Shown here in pieces: positions 46,532 to 57,942 of a stretch of DNA of 64,000 nucleotides. The stretch is from Rhyzopertha dominica (Eukaryota > Arthropoda > Insecta > Coleoptera > Bostrichidae), in NCBI GenBank assembly GCA_025024175.1, contig QCXZ01000064.1, positions 43,917,325 through 43,981,324 of the forward strand. Reading direction: 5' to 3'. The translations under genes were made by a program, and so were the position numbers. Every line of letters starts with the position of its first letter. Within the stretch, counting starts at the first letter, position 1. Below the pieces are notes generated by a model that made no database searches, was not told the origin of the DNA, and saw only the letters and a program-made list of their open reading frames with translations.

Positions 46532-47703
46532 TTTAGGGTACCGCACTGCTTGCAACGTTCGTGCCCCTGCAGCATTTCCAAGACCTTCACCATACAGCAG
46601 TACGATTATCCGTTAATTCTTGATTTGAAAAATGTTTCAAATTCAATAATCGTTTAGATATTTTAGAATGTCATGTATTTTGAAAGAAATTTAAAGTAAC
46701 AATGAAATTTGTTGTTCTGGATATTAAAAAATAGAAATTGGTTATAAACAATAAGAGCGACTCCTTTACAAAAAAAAGGAGGGAAAACAATGTAGAGTTG
46801 TTTTAATTGGCGAGCTCTTGCACGTGTTAAAAATTAACACATGTGTTTCTGAAACACCCATTATAGCGACAAGAACTATAAAATTAAAAGGAGGTATGCA
46901 GGTTGCGAGCCGCATAAGCCTTCGACTACCTTAAGATGCACAAGTAAATTGTTGATCAAGGATTCCAAGATAATGTGTTTATTAATAGTAGTCAGTTTCT
47001 GGAAAACAGAATACTTGTTTGTAAGTAAATGCAAATAGCAACAGATCAAGCAAAATTAACCGACAGTTAAAATTAGGTACCTACAATGAAACGACAAACC
47101 AGTGAGGGCATCTGCAAGAAACTCTTAAAAATTATCTGTAATTAATGTTTTAGTGACGTTTACAAAAAAAACGCATGAAGAAAAAAGAAATAAAAAAAAT
47201 CAAAAAGAATCAGCCCTAAAAAGTACTCAAAAGTCAGAAAGATGTGTTTGCTATTAAAAACAGCTTATAACGCAAACGATAAAAAGGCACCCCTTTTTAT
47301 TTTAAACGACTCGGTGAACAAGAATATGGTGTTTTCGTGCAAAAAAGTGTGAAAATTTGTACGAAGTATGGATGAAATGTTTTCGTATTATTCAAAGTAC
47401 CTTTTGATGCATTTTTTTTACTTTTCACTTTACAAATGGCTGCCACATTCAAGTAGTATTTATATTGCTTACTACCGGATCAACCTCGAACGACACTACA
47501 ACTCTATTTTTCTTGCTAACACGCATAACGGTGAAGCGCCGTACCAATATCGCATACAGAAAAAATATTTTCTATATTAACCAAGATGGTTTAGGTGCAT
47601 TGAAGCACGGTATGCAATTACGTATAAAACATTACAATAAAATATAATACATCTTTTAACTTAATTTTTTATTAAACAAGTAAGGTTACTTATACCTGCT
47701 TAC
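46532..47703 (-). other. Intron E7-E8 of copy 2, second part
   Basis: AT-rich; short frames at 47,368-47,647 have no recognisable domain. Confidence 0.4.
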
Positions 47704-48034
47704 CTGAAATACGTTTTAATACCATGTTCCCACAAATAGATCCACGAATAACCGTAAACTTTTAACAGAAATTCTATCAAGTAGACGAGAAAGAAAAATG
47801 TGTTAGCAGCTTTGATGTAAATTACTCCCATAGGTGATAGTTGTGTAGGACCTTCTTCTATAATGATGGGTATAACATTTAATAATATAAAACGTTGATC
47901 ACGTATTCAAATGCAGGTTTCGTAACAATTTTGTAAGCAATACGTCTCCAATATTTACGTGGTGGTTTTATGTCATCATCAGTCTTTTTCATGAAAAAAT
48001 GCACGAACTTTCTTGTAGCGGAATTGAAAAATCC
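47704..48034 (-). CDS. SLC9C1: Exchanger copy 2, exon E7 (voltage sensor S1-S2), frameshifted
   Basis: 331 bp, acceptor TTTCCAG and donor TTCAG|GTAAG. The first part reads GFFNSATRKFVHFFMKK, a polar stretch and the start of S1 (PAFEYVINV). The frame then breaks at the A run 47,889-47,892 (a T run on the coding strand), and the downstream frame gives ILLNVIPIIIEEG and NTFFFLVYLIEFLLKVYGYS (S2). One extra base in the run would restore 332 bp and the phase needed by both neighbours. It is therefore either a one-base deletion allele or a base-calling error. Confidence 0.75.
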
Positions 48035-48134
48035 CTGGAAAGAGAAAGAAAACTTAAACAAATAGAATAAATATTGAAATAAATAAAAATATCACAAACA
48101 TATGGTCAAAAAGTTGATATATACACCTCAACCA

Positions 48135-48181
48135 ACTGCAGATAGTACTGTTTCGCTGTCATTACAGCTCATCAGTGCAGT
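48135..48181 (-). ncRNA. Hammerhead ribozyme motif, minus strand (sense to exchanger gene)
   Basis: Core in order: ACTGCA, CTGATGA, stem II GCTG-TAATGA-CAGC, GAAA, short stem III, ATC, TGCAGT. Stem I pairs ACTGCA with TGCAGT. Stem III has one mismatch compared with the other two copies. The outer half of stem I is lost by a deletion of about 11 bp, so activity may be weak. It sits about 100 bp upstream of the E7 acceptor. Confidence 0.6.
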
Positions 48182-48446
48182 TTAGACAGCACAGCATAGA
48201 CATGCATTTTAATGTATGTTGGTTCTTGCCCGCTAGCAAAAAGTGCCGTGGGGGCCTGCTGTCAAATTGAAGTATGCAGTTGCATGCCAATTTGTCAGGC
48301 TACAGGTCACTTCCTTTAGGAAGTAGTACCCGTTAAGGCAGCTAGGTGGCTTTGTCATCATGTCAGCGTAATGCTGACAGATGGCATTGCCATCCTAAAT
48401 TCTTACTTTCATCATACCATTGCTTTGGTATATAAGCAAAACCAGT

Positions 48447-48552
48447 TCTATGCCGTGTTGTCTACACTAGACCTAAACTGCACTGATGAGCTGTAATGTC
48501 AGCGAAATAGTACTATCTGCAGTTGGTTGAGGTGTAGACAGCACAGCATAGA
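48447..48552 (+). ncRNA. Type I hammerhead ribozyme, complete motif
   Basis: All conserved parts are present: stem I ACTGCA (48,477-48,482) with TGCAGT (48,518-48,523), CTGATGA (48,483-48,489), stem II GCTG-TAATGT-CAGC (48,490-48,503), GAA (48,504-48,506), stem III ATAG-TA-CTAT (48,507-48,516) and C at the cleavage site 48,517. An internal loop follows, then an outer helix of about 21 bp (48,447-48,467 with 48,532-48,552) with one C-A mismatch and one G-U pair. This is the minimal type I form known from metazoan retrozymes and Penelope-like elements. It is antisense to the exchanger gene. Confidence 0.8.
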
Positions 48553-48560
48553 CATGCATA

Positions 48561-50285
48561 GACCTTACAAAATTACTTATCGACCCACGGCGCTGTGTGT
48601 GGAAATCTCAAATAAAAAATATTGATTACTGTACTAGAAAGTCTTTAAGAACCCGGAAACATTTCATAAAGTCATCAAATAGTCCCAGGTGGACATTTGC
48701 AGCAGTATTTGTAAGAGTTCGTACTATGTTTGTTAATACAATGAAACGCTTTAAATAGATGTTCTTTATCTTGGGTCAATGAAACTACTCATGCCTAACT
48801 GGTCCCACCTACTCGCTCAACAAGGATAACAAGACAACAGGATAATATCAAACTAAAATACTAATAATTGAAGCTGGACAACTGACATCGTCAACTGGTT
48901 GGATTATCACATGCGACACTTTACCGACTCAGTCGGAAGATATTCTTTGGTCGGAAGTTTTTGTGAGAAGCACGTGTAATTGATATTCTATCTCCGTTAC
49001 CTTTTCGGATTGAAGCTCCGTGATTTTTTAACGGATTGTCCGATTTCAATTTCTAACCGCGAGCGTGCTGCTACATAAATTTTTGAATTCATAGCGCCTG
49101 TGGTGCCAACTTTAATTTTCAAAAATATATCACCTTTTAAAAATAGGTACTTTCGTAACTAATTTTTACCCGAACATTATCCAAAGCTTCTAACTTTACG
49201 CGTTCAAACATTAGGGAAGGAACTTGTATATACTAAACACTGCTAAATCTAAAAACGGAATACTCTTTTAGAGATTTCAGCAATCTGGTCACTTTAGTGT
49301 ATTACTGGAACATAAGCATTCGCTACTTTATTGGTTTTCTCCAAACAAAGAATGCCGTGGCAGGAAGTATTTCATAAAATGCATTAAAAGATTTAATTGA
49401 AAACTGCATATATATTTGGTTATAGCGTCAGAACGCTTTCTTCCATTTGCAAATTGGATATTTTCAGTTTTTTTTTTAATTTGGTATAATGAAAGCATGT
49501 GTAGGTACATGTAAAGTATGTGATAATGTAAAAAAAATAAAAATGCAAACGCTAGAAACTCGCGCTTAAACAGCAGTTCTAAAGATGACGGCACGTCGCA
49601 TATCAACATATATATCGTTTTTAGGAGACCGTTGGCTGTAATAAGGCACTTATTGACCCCTTACGGCATTGTTTGGTTATTTATCTCGCTAAAATCAAAA
49701 CTTCTACGAGTGATTACACCAGTCAATAATTGTAGAGTTTGTGAACTTATAAACACATATGTACAGACCTCATAAGTTCCAAGACATATTTATTTATCTA
49801 TATACAATTCACTGAAGCTACGAGCAGCAGCTCTAGTGCATCGTTATTTTTGTCAAATAAACTAACAATTTCTATACACTCGTTCATGAATGGTAAGCAC
49901 TATTTTGGATTGCTAACTCTCAACGTTAGATAGTGATCAGTTACAAGATTCAAACTATACTAATTAAATTTGTCAGGGAGGTAAAAATACACGCTAAAAG
50001 AAGACTGAATGCCGATTAGGTTGCCCCAGTTTTCAATGTATTAGAGATGCAGTGATGCATGAATCATTTTAAACTTTTAAGGAAAAAAATTGAAGTGATT
50101 TAACATTTCCTGATAAATATCTAATTTTGGAAAAAAGTTCTCAAATTTTCCCTATGCATTTTAAAAGAGGGCTTGGAAAACCCTTAAAATTACTCATCTC
50201 TTCCTCCTCATTCAAGCACTAAAGGTTGGAGTTGCTAAGGTTAGAGGGTTATTCTGACAGCTTCAACGTTACATACAACATGTCC
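48561..50285 (-). other. Intron E6-E7 of copy 2, middle part
   Basis: AT-rich, no element recognised. Confidence 0.4.
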
Positions 50286-50365
50286 TCTAAAATAAATTTT
50301 ACTCGAATTCGTCACAAANGTTATTGAAGGAAGCTCGTTTTCACTATACACCTGATATAACTAAG

Positions 50366-50526
50366 ATGCCGGTTCATTTTTGGTGTTTTGTGCCTGATTA
50401 CACGAAGACATCGTACAAAATTTGTGTGCGAGGGCAACTGGCGATTTAAAGCGTAAAAAACAATGGCTTAAAGCAGCCAGATGTAACATGCCCAAATCAA
50501 ATTTCTGCTGGGAATATCATTTTAAT
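50366..50526 (+). pseudogene. THAP-domain exon remnant
   Basis: The ATG at 50,366 is followed by PVHFWCFVPDYTKTSYKICV. After a frameshift near 50,445 the next frame gives DLKRKKQWLKAARCNMPKS and CWEYHFN before a GTAAGT donor. The WLKAAR and final HF motifs fit a THAP domain, and it resembles the remnant at 28.0 kb. Confidence 0.6.
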
Positions 50527-50604
50527 GTAAGTTAAGATCGAGGTTCTATTAATAGATAAATGCTGTATATCGTTTGTAGGAAAATGTGTTATCGAGCTTT
50601 CCAC

Positions 50605-51120
50605 GACGTTTTACCGGTTCGAGTGATCGGCAACCTCAGAGATCTGTAAGTGATTCTGTCTTGGTTCGACTTCTGCGGCAAACTATCAAACTGACTCGGA
50701 TCTCGCGCGCAAACCGTATTGATGCCGTGGTGGTCCCTTATCAGTACCTGTTCATTTATTGGCAATTTTTGTATTAGCAAGTGCCGATAGCTAGGCTTTG
50801 CTTAGTTTAAGAGTTTCCTCTTGCCGGTTAAAGTTGTCCTTGTGTTTTTCAATCTCTATGGCTTCCCGGACTAGTCGACAATGATACCCGGCGGTCGAAG
50901 CAAGTACTTGCGTGTCCTCGAACAGTATTTCATGGTGTCCGTTGCCGAGCGCATGTTCAACTGCAGTAGATTTTTGAACGAACAGGCACTGATGAGGGAC
51001 CACCACCATCAATACGGTTTGCGCGCGTCAGCTTAACAGTTTGCCGCAGAAGTCGAACCAAGACCAAGACATACCTCTGAGGATGCCGGTCACTCGAACC
51101 GGTGAAACATCAGGGATAAT
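50605..51120 (-). mobile_element. Penelope-like element 3' remnant with inverted flanks
   Basis: Minus-strand 51,012-50,791 encodes STAVEHALGNGHHEILFEDT and VREAIEIEKHKDNFNRQEET, the end of the GIY-YIG endonuclease domain of Penelope-like elements. About 140 bp at 50,610-50,755 is an inverted copy of 50,975-51,115 (shared GTTCGACTTCTGCGGCAAAC), so the coding tail sits between inverted arms. The RT and the rest of the endonuclease are absent. Confidence 0.6.
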
Positions 51121-51930
51121 ACCCAACCGACTACGGCCAAAAAGCCCGATAACACAGTTTTCTACAAACCTTGACCGCGAAAGCCTAAACCAATATTTGT
51201 ATATCGTTTGTATTATTAGCTGGAGGAAGACATTAAAATTTGCACATGTTATAGATTGATGGGTGGAAACGTATTAATGAAGTCGGACGTTGTTCCACAC
51301 ATTTTAAATTGTTAAACAGGTCGGAAAATAACCGTAAGTTAGTCCTGTGCCTCCGGTGCCTATAAAAAAAGAGAAAGAAAACGCTTAGTAGAAAAAGCTG
51401 TAGCTACTTGTTAGCAACAATTTGTCAATCAGCTTTCAAATTTAGATGCTACTTCTACCAGTAAGTTTTAACTATATTAGTGATTTTTATGCATCCACAA
51501 TAAACATTATTTGTACAGTTCTATGCTTGCTTTCTAAACTTAAATATTTTTAGGTTTCTTAGCAGCTCAGATGCAACAAATAGTGGAAGTGATCGAAGGC
51601 ATTTTTGAAACACAAAAAAGCCTTAATGTTCATGTTCGTCCTTCTGAAAGTGGAAAACACAAAGAAAACATTTCAAGCAAGCAGCAGCAGTAAAACTGAT
51701 AAATTAGAGTGAAGTTCATTCGCACCAAGTACTAGTACAGCTGATTTAATGCGTTTGTCGTAATTAAAATACATCGTTCTGGTTACCCTGCACAGTTTTC
51801 CAAGATGATTAAATTAGTGTCGGTACTCCTTAGTAGCAATTGTTGTGTATTTAACTCAAAATGGAATTTATGGCAACTATCTAATTGCACAATACCACTT
51901 TCACACTCCACCCACCATTGAATCACGCAC
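51121..51930 (-). other. Intron E6-E7 of copy 2, near E6
   Basis: A stretch at 51,550-51,710 could be the 3' end of a decayed frame followed by a stop; no domain recognised. Confidence 0.35.
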
Positions 51931-52105
51931 CTGCTTCTGAAATAGTTTATGTAGACCTTCCAAGTCTATCAAAATCTCTTCCGTGTCCATAGCTATTTCA
52001 ACTGCTTGATAAAGAATCCGTACACCCTCTTTAGACAGCATTCCGTTTTCGTACTGTCTTCCATAAGAGATCTTCTTTGCCTTCAGTATTCTAGATCTAG
52101 CTTCT
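51931..52105 (-). CDS. SLC9C1: Exchanger copy 2, exon E6 (linker helix)
   Basis: 175 bp, acceptor TTTCACAG and donor CAG|GTGCGT. It encodes EARSRILKAKKISYGRQYEN, GMLSKEGVRILYQAVEIAMD and a final helix ending QKQ. Nearly identical in sense to copy 1. Confidence 0.8.
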
Positions 52106-52171
52106 CTGTGAAACAAATATGTTTTAGCAAAATTGGCAAATAGTGCTACAAACTACTCGTATAAAACCTAC

Positions 52172-52360
52172 TTTGTCATCTCGGCTAGTTCCTTGGCCGT
52201 TGGTTCAGTCGGTATTTCCTTTTGGCAATCTGGACATGTGGTTAGTCTGTATCCCAAATAGTAGTCGTCGTCTTCGTCATCATCAACCAAAAGTATTTTG
52301 TACGGATGTTTCAAAACGGTTACTTCGTTTACCATGGGCCAGTTTGCATCAGCAAGAAAC
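52172..52360 (-). CDS. SLC9C1: Exchanger copy 2, exon E5 (cytoplasmic linker)
   Basis: 189 bp, acceptor ACAAG and donor AA|GTAGGT. It reads FLADANWPMVNEVTVLKHPY, an acidic run, DYYLGY, a CPDC pair and AEMTK. The frame and length match copy 1. Confidence 0.8.
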
Positions 52361-54478
52361 CTTGTTTGTAAAATAATATATTAAAATAAGTTTTCAAAAA
52401 CAAATAGGTTTATTTTACCTAATGCTTCCCTATTAAATAATAATAATAATAATAAACTTCGTTCGGAAATAGGCTTATAGCGACATAAGATGTTTAAGAA
52501 AAAATCACAAATTCAAAAGTTAACTGACTTAAAATTAAAACGTTAGGACTCGTGTTTCCAGGAAGAAAATGCAACTGAGGCGATATGTTGTGTGACTGCG
52601 ATATACTGTGAACGATAGATGGTACTAAATGAATAGAAAAGATGGAATTCGAAGGTTCTGTGGGCAGGGAAAAATCAGAAAGTTAAATATTGACACCGGT
52701 GGCGTAAGAATTATTGATAATAGCAGAGGAGTTATAACACGATATATATCGGCCGCCAACATCGACATCGGAGGGGGCTGGGAGCAAGCATTAATCTTGA
52801 CAAGTAAAGAGATGCTGACAGAAGCTGCGAATCTGCAGGCTGGCACTGGATATATTGATTTCTTGGGGAAGAAGAAGGGCATTGTACAACCCTTTGGATA
52901 TATTTCTATAGCAGGGGATAAAACGACAAATATCTGCTACCATAGACGGATTTATGAGGTAGTGGAGGGGGCAGTAAGGGTTTAAGCATCACAAAATTAA
53001 AATTTGGTGAACAAGCAACAGACTCATTTAAGACATTGTTAAATTTCGGGAAATTTTTTAAATCCTCATTAAACAAAATGGTCACTTTAAAGAAAGTGAC
53101 CATTATAAAAAGTTATATATAAAATTCAGTTTTGCTTCGTGAGTGTCCCTGACCGCTGACCTGAGCGCTGGCTTTTTCGCAAAAGAACCACCAAAGATAA
53201 GCCGATAACTAACGATGTAGATACAGAAATAACAATTACAACATACTTTAATGCACATTCTACTAATCTTTCTCAAGACGCGGAAAAAATTTAGGTATGT
53301 CTAGAATTCGTATACTCAGAATTGAACAAAATAACTGATACGCTCACAAATTGCAATTTATTCGGTATTTATGAAAAGTAGAATAGAACAACGCACAATT
53401 TTTACGAGTGGTTTCTGTTAAAATCGCAAACAATACTTCTGACCGGCGATAGTCTCAATTAGAAAAGGAAATTTTGATGTTTTTGGAATTTTAATGGATG
53501 TTGTGTAATTCAAGTTGATACTGTCACTACATTTTTATGAAGAAAATCTTAATAGCAAGATATCTCTTTTATTTTAAGAATCGTTATCTTTGCAGAATAT
53601 TAATTATTATATATTTGTAAATAATGATGTATTTTATATTTTTACGCGGATATTTGTAATAAATTTAACCCAAAAACACAATGATGCGTTTAAAATTGCC
53701 ATGGACGTACCGAAGAGGGCGGGAAAAGGGGGGCGTTGGGCAGCTGCCCCTCCTTGGACCAAAGCTGCCATCTCTAAGCCGTTTCTACCTCCTATGCACT
53801 TAGATGGTCAATTATATGTCTACAGCGAAAAGCTGTTTTATTTACATGAATAATAAATAAGTCAAGTGTTTTTCACGACGACCCACACTTATTAGAGAAG
53901 ATCATTATCTTCTCTAATAAGTCGTTGTCCAATGGTTTCTAAGCTTAATCGATGCCATGTGCGTTTGAAGCTGTGACTGCAACATACCTACATTCGCCAG
54001 TTTCCCTATAAGGATGGTTCAACTATACATGATCCTGTTATCAGTGTAATACGACTGCTTGAACATATCAAGCAGGTACCAAACTAAATTCGCCTTGCAT
54101 TTTAACAATTAATACAGAGAAGACTGCAGAGGATTCCGTGCACGAAAAATTTCAAGAAGGAACATTAATGAAGATTTAATGCATATGCTCTCGATAACTT
54201 CCGATCCAGTTATATCCAACTTACGAAAGTTAAATTCAACAAAAACAAACGGTTTTCCAGAGGAAGTTAAAGCAGGATTCATTAAAAGCCAGTTCGGAGA
54301 TGATATTAGTTCCTCGTCGAGTGAAAAGTTTTAATTAGCAACAAACGTTATTTTCTATGTTTAATGTTCGAGAGGAGCACTAAAGCTCAGCGTGAATCGG
54401 AAAATAAAAGAACGCTCATAATCTAAACTATCTACATATATTAACTCTTGCTACAACGAATGAATAACCGAACCGTAT
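52361..54478. other. Intron E4-E5 of copy 2, part near E5
   Basis: A plus-strand frame of 118 codons at 52,629-52,985 has no recognised domain. A frame ending at 54,334 (NEDLMHMLSITSDPVISNLR, then FGDDISSSSSEKF) looks like the C-terminus of an unknown mobile-element protein. An inverted repeat, AGAGAAGATCATTATCTTCTCT, lies near 53,895; it is split here only by naming it. Confidence 0.35.
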
Positions 54479-55580
54479 TTGACAATGGTTGAACCGGAAG
54501 TTACAAGAAGTACAGAACTGACCAAAATTTATAAAGACGGCTCAGGCGCATTGTTGCCACCCAATCACTACGGGGTTGGAACGTCCCGATTACCAAAACT
54601 TCCCCTCGAGACAACCCCTTGGTCCTTGGTTGACTTCCTCATCAGCCCCAGTACCCTCTTCGCTACACACCGATGTATGTGGGCCAATGCGTGTTCCTTC
54701 CCACGGGAAGAAGCTCTCTATTTTGTAACTTTTATAGATGACTTTTCTGGATGGTGTGAGATACGTTTCATTGCACACAAGAGCCAGGTTCTGGATGAGT
54801 TCAGAGACTTCATAGCCCTTATAACTGCCCACCGAAGAAATAACATCAAATATCTGCAGTCCGATAACGGAAGGGAGTACGTGAACCACGACTGACGAAT
54901 TGCTAAAGAGAAACGGCATTGTGCGCCGCTTGACGGCTCCGTACAACCCTGAACAGAATGGCGTGGCCGAAAGGCGCAACAGGACGCTAATGGACACAGC
55001 GAGATGCCTCTTGATTCAGTCAGGGTTACCGATGGTTTTCTGGGCCGAAGCCATCAACACAGCGAACTTCATCCGAAACATGTCGCCCACAAGCAAGCTC
55101 AAGGGGAAGAGCCCATACGAGCTGTGTCATGAGAGACCCCCCGGACGTAAGCGGATTAAAACGCTTTGGTGGAGAAGTCTTCGTAATGGACCGATCAGTA
55201 GGCAGATCAAAGCTAGAGCCGAGATCCAAAAAGGGAATCTTCGTGGGCTATAGCACTGAGTCGAAAGCGTATAGGATTTGGTTGCCCGGGGAGGGAAAGT
55301 TAATGGTGTCCAGAGATGTACGGTTTCTGGACGAAACTCCAGTGTATTCAGAAGATGTGTACGAGGGCTTGTTTCCCGAAGAACCGGACGTAAGCATCGA
55401 CTTATAGCGTGGCACTGAACGAGAAGTTCAGACCACCCAGGAGGTCCAAGAGAACACGGACGAGGTACGTGACGACGTAGAAGAATTATCGGACAAAGAC
55501 TTCTTAAGATTCCCTCCGGAAGTCAGGCAAGAGGCGCCAGTTGACAACCGAGAGAAGAGGTCCCAGCAGACCACGTAAAG
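54479..55580 (+). mobile_element. Ty1/copia retrotransposon fragment (integrase region)
   Basis: Three frames follow one protein. At 54,479-54,895: YFVTFIDDFSGWCEIRF and LQSDNGREYVNHD, with the first two catalytic Asp. At 54,900-55,130: GIVRRLTAPYNPEQNGVAER, with the catalytic Glu, and SPYELCHERPP. At 55,129-55,407: KKGIFVGYSTESKAYRIWLP and MVSRDVRFLDE. One frameshift lies near 54,890 and one at a run of six C near 55,137. An acidic linker continues to about 55,580. No gag, RT or LTR. GC content is higher than in the surroundings, which suggests a young copy. Confidence 0.85.
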
Positions 55581-55594
55581 AAAGGACTCACCTA

Positions 55595-55952
55595 CTTTTG
55601 ACTTTCTTTCGGATTTCTTTGGAAATGCTGGCCGGCACATCTTCCCCTGCAGGCAGACGCTGCATTCAAAGTCACTTTTTGCGCCCTTGACATAATAATA
55701 AAGGTTTACACGATTCGCGGTCAGCACAACATTTCTGTCACAGTCTACGACCTCCGCCTTTGTTTTGTGGAATACAACGGTGTACCAACATTTAATAGTA
55801 TATTTCTTTTTAAACATTACTGGTGTTTGCTTTATTAATTTGGCCCAGCTAGATTTCACAAATGGACCACTGAGCCACGGCTCGAATTGACAAGACGACC
55901 TGAAAATATCAGCGTATTTGCTAGACTTTTGTTGATTCTTTGCTGTTACCAT
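55595..55952 (-). CDS. Unrecognised exon-like ORF
   Basis: From the ATG at 55,952, with a favourable context (AAAAATGG), about 119 codons run without a stop to a plausible donor (AAAAG|GTAGGT). It is Lys/Ser-rich with Cys pairs (CSVCLQGKMC) and a WAKLIKQ / CWYTVVFHKTKAEVVDCD central part. Beyond the donor the frame runs antisense to copia and is likely meaningless. I recognise no family. It could be a first exon of a mobile-element gene nested in the exchanger intron. Confidence 0.35.
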
Positions 55953-56540
55953 TTTTGTTAGTTATTTGCTTGATTTATTACTAAAGCGTCTACAATTTCA
56001 AGCAAATCGTTATAAAGGTCAATTACCTGAAAAATGTTTACAAGATTACGTTAATACAAACCTTGAAGTTGAGTAAGTACTTAATTTTTACTATTCACAA
56101 TAAAACAAACTCGTGCAGATCTTAAAAACAATCGATTAGACCTGTTGAACAGCTTAAAAGTTACTCAAAGTGAAGTTAGATCGCCCAAGGTATGCAAACA
56201 CAAACCGATGTTTTCAGGTTGGTTCAACTTTTGCGCCTTTCAAACGCCAACGTCGAGTCAATGCGCAAATATGCGCCGCAAGATTTTGAGGCAGCTATAC
56301 ACTATACTAGTGCTCCTGACCATAATACGATTGCAAGGGGTGTTTAACGCTGAAGCAATTTAGCGGGTTATTATTGCGGCTTTTTTTCGTTTTAATGGTT
56401 TGATGCATTAGCCAGTACTAATGTTGATGTCTGATTAAACGTATTTTTACTTCTTATATATTTTGCAATATTCAATTGTCAGTTTGTCATGCAATTTGTG
56501 AAAATGCCATACTTAAATGTCAAACATCGTATGTATCTCC
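55953..56540. other. Intron E4-E5 of copy 2, middle
   Basis: No gene recognised; a short frame at 56,145-56,363 has no domain. Confidence 0.4.
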
Positions 56541-57385
56541 TAGACAAAAACCGCTGCAAATTAAATCAATACTCCCACATCCAATTATCAAAATGACATT
56601 TACGCTTTTATTTTTGAACACTATACGATCAGTAATCAGGTTTTGAGCATTTTTTCTCTCTACACATTTTTTTTAAGACAAACGGTTCTCGTGATACCAA
56701 AAATACATAAATTTTTAAAATCATTTGTTTCAAATAACTAGAAAAATATTAACTTAACAAAAAAATTGCAAGAGTGCTTTTCGATTAGAAATTTGATTTT
56801 CTGTATAATACCAAAATTAAAAAAAATCGTTTCGGTAGATTCCAAAATACGTTTTTTTGCAAATTTTTCGAAAATGCCAAAATTTTTGATAAATTTTATT
56901 TCCTATCTGATTTTGAATATATTAAGTATATTCGGAGATATTTAGGATAAACCGTTTTTTTGAATTGAGGCTTTTTTGGCAAGATTTTTTAAACAGTTTG
57001 CTGCACCAAAAATTTATAAGAACTAATAACACTCGCAGTTATACTACTAATCACATATAAAACGAAAAAAAAATAAAAATTTGCAAAAAGGGTAGTATCC
57101 TACAATTTCACCCACTTCCCGATACCCTACTTACCCCAAAAACAATAGGTCGCTGTGGGTAGTAGAGATTCATATGTATGCCAAATTTCAAGTTCATATA
57201 TTAAGTCTTTCGAAATTTAACGCGTCCACACACAAAACCAGACACCCAGACAAGAAATTTTTGCTCAAATTTTGTTTTTTTGCGTTTTCGGCCATTTTAA
57301 ATCGATTGAGCAAATAAAAAATTTTGAAAATTTTTTTCGCGATACAGTACTTCCCATCTATTGGATGTAGAAGTAGTGGAAGTAA
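56541..57385 (+). repeat. Interspersed repeat R-18, unit 1 (forward)
   Basis: Starts AAAACCGCTGCAAATTAAAT and follows the 61.15 kb copy through the ACGGTTCTCGT, TTGCAAGAGTGCTTTTCGAT and CAATAGGTCGCTGTGGGTAG landmarks to TTGGATGTAG-like sequence. No coding frame. It lies less than 200 bp from E4. Confidence 0.65.
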
Positions 57386-57567
57386 ATGGAACAGTAAAAA
57401 TAACCAAGCCGTTTTAAATCATCAAACCATATTTTTTTACCTTTTTATGAAGTTATTCAATATTTTAAAACAACTCAGAACCCGAATAGGTATAGAGCAA
57501 GTACAATAATGCTAAAATGTTGCTTACGTCAATACTGTTAAATTAAAAAGAAACTTATATTACGCAC

Positions 57568-57878
57568 CTATTCATTTTTAGTATGTTAATTATCTTCTCT
57601 CTTCTCAAAAGTACATATTTCATGCAGTTGTTCATATTAATTTTTCTTGCCATCGACAAATCAGATAATCCAAGAAGTCGAAGTACTAGCGGCATGGTGG
57701 TAGCATTTATGACTAAGGTAAGGAAAACGATACCGAGTGTGTGTATCATTAAAGCATGGCCCACATCATGCATCTGAGGGTGATGATGAACTAAGTGTGC
57801 AAGACAGTAAGAGACAACACCGTGTAGACCTCCCCAAATGCATACAGCCGTTTGTTTAAATGTAATGCCATAACCTAC
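57568..57878 (-). CDS. SLC9C1: Exchanger copy 2, exon E4 (last NHE helices, Arg site)
   Basis: 311 bp, separated from E3 by a 64-bp intron. It encodes VGYGITFKQTAVCIWGGLHG and two further helices, then GLSDLSMARKINMNNCMKYV. The NHE Arg position is His (codon 57,822-57,824), as in copy 1. Confidence 0.85.
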
Positions 57879-57942
57879 CTGTAAAGAAAACATTTCCTAA
57901 TTAAAACTAAGGTTTATCGAGTAGATAGAGTGATATACTTAC

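Larger units (their letters stand above)
48108..48560. mobile_element. Hammerhead-bearing repeat with head-to-head ends
   Basis: The two ends (about 48,124-48,184 and 48,474-48,534) are inverted copies of about 60 bp, each carrying a hammerhead ribozyme motif. The right-hand 150 bp, including a GGTATATAAGC block and an AGATGGCATTGCCATCCTAA block, matches the repeat at 58.5 kb in reverse orientation. The inner left part is unique. It lies in the E6-E7 intron and ends 527 bp upstream of E7 in the sense of the gene. No protein frame: a retrozyme- or MITE-like non-autonomous element. Confidence 0.7.

Noticed and set aside
50978..50995. CTGATGAG at the Penelope remnant as a hammerhead
   Set aside because: No GAAA after a stem II hairpin and no matching stem I; it is part of the inverted arm.
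52629..52985. 118-codon plus-strand gene
   Set aside because: Open frame with ATG, but no recognised domain, no splice context and antisense to the exchanger gene; not enough to call a gene.
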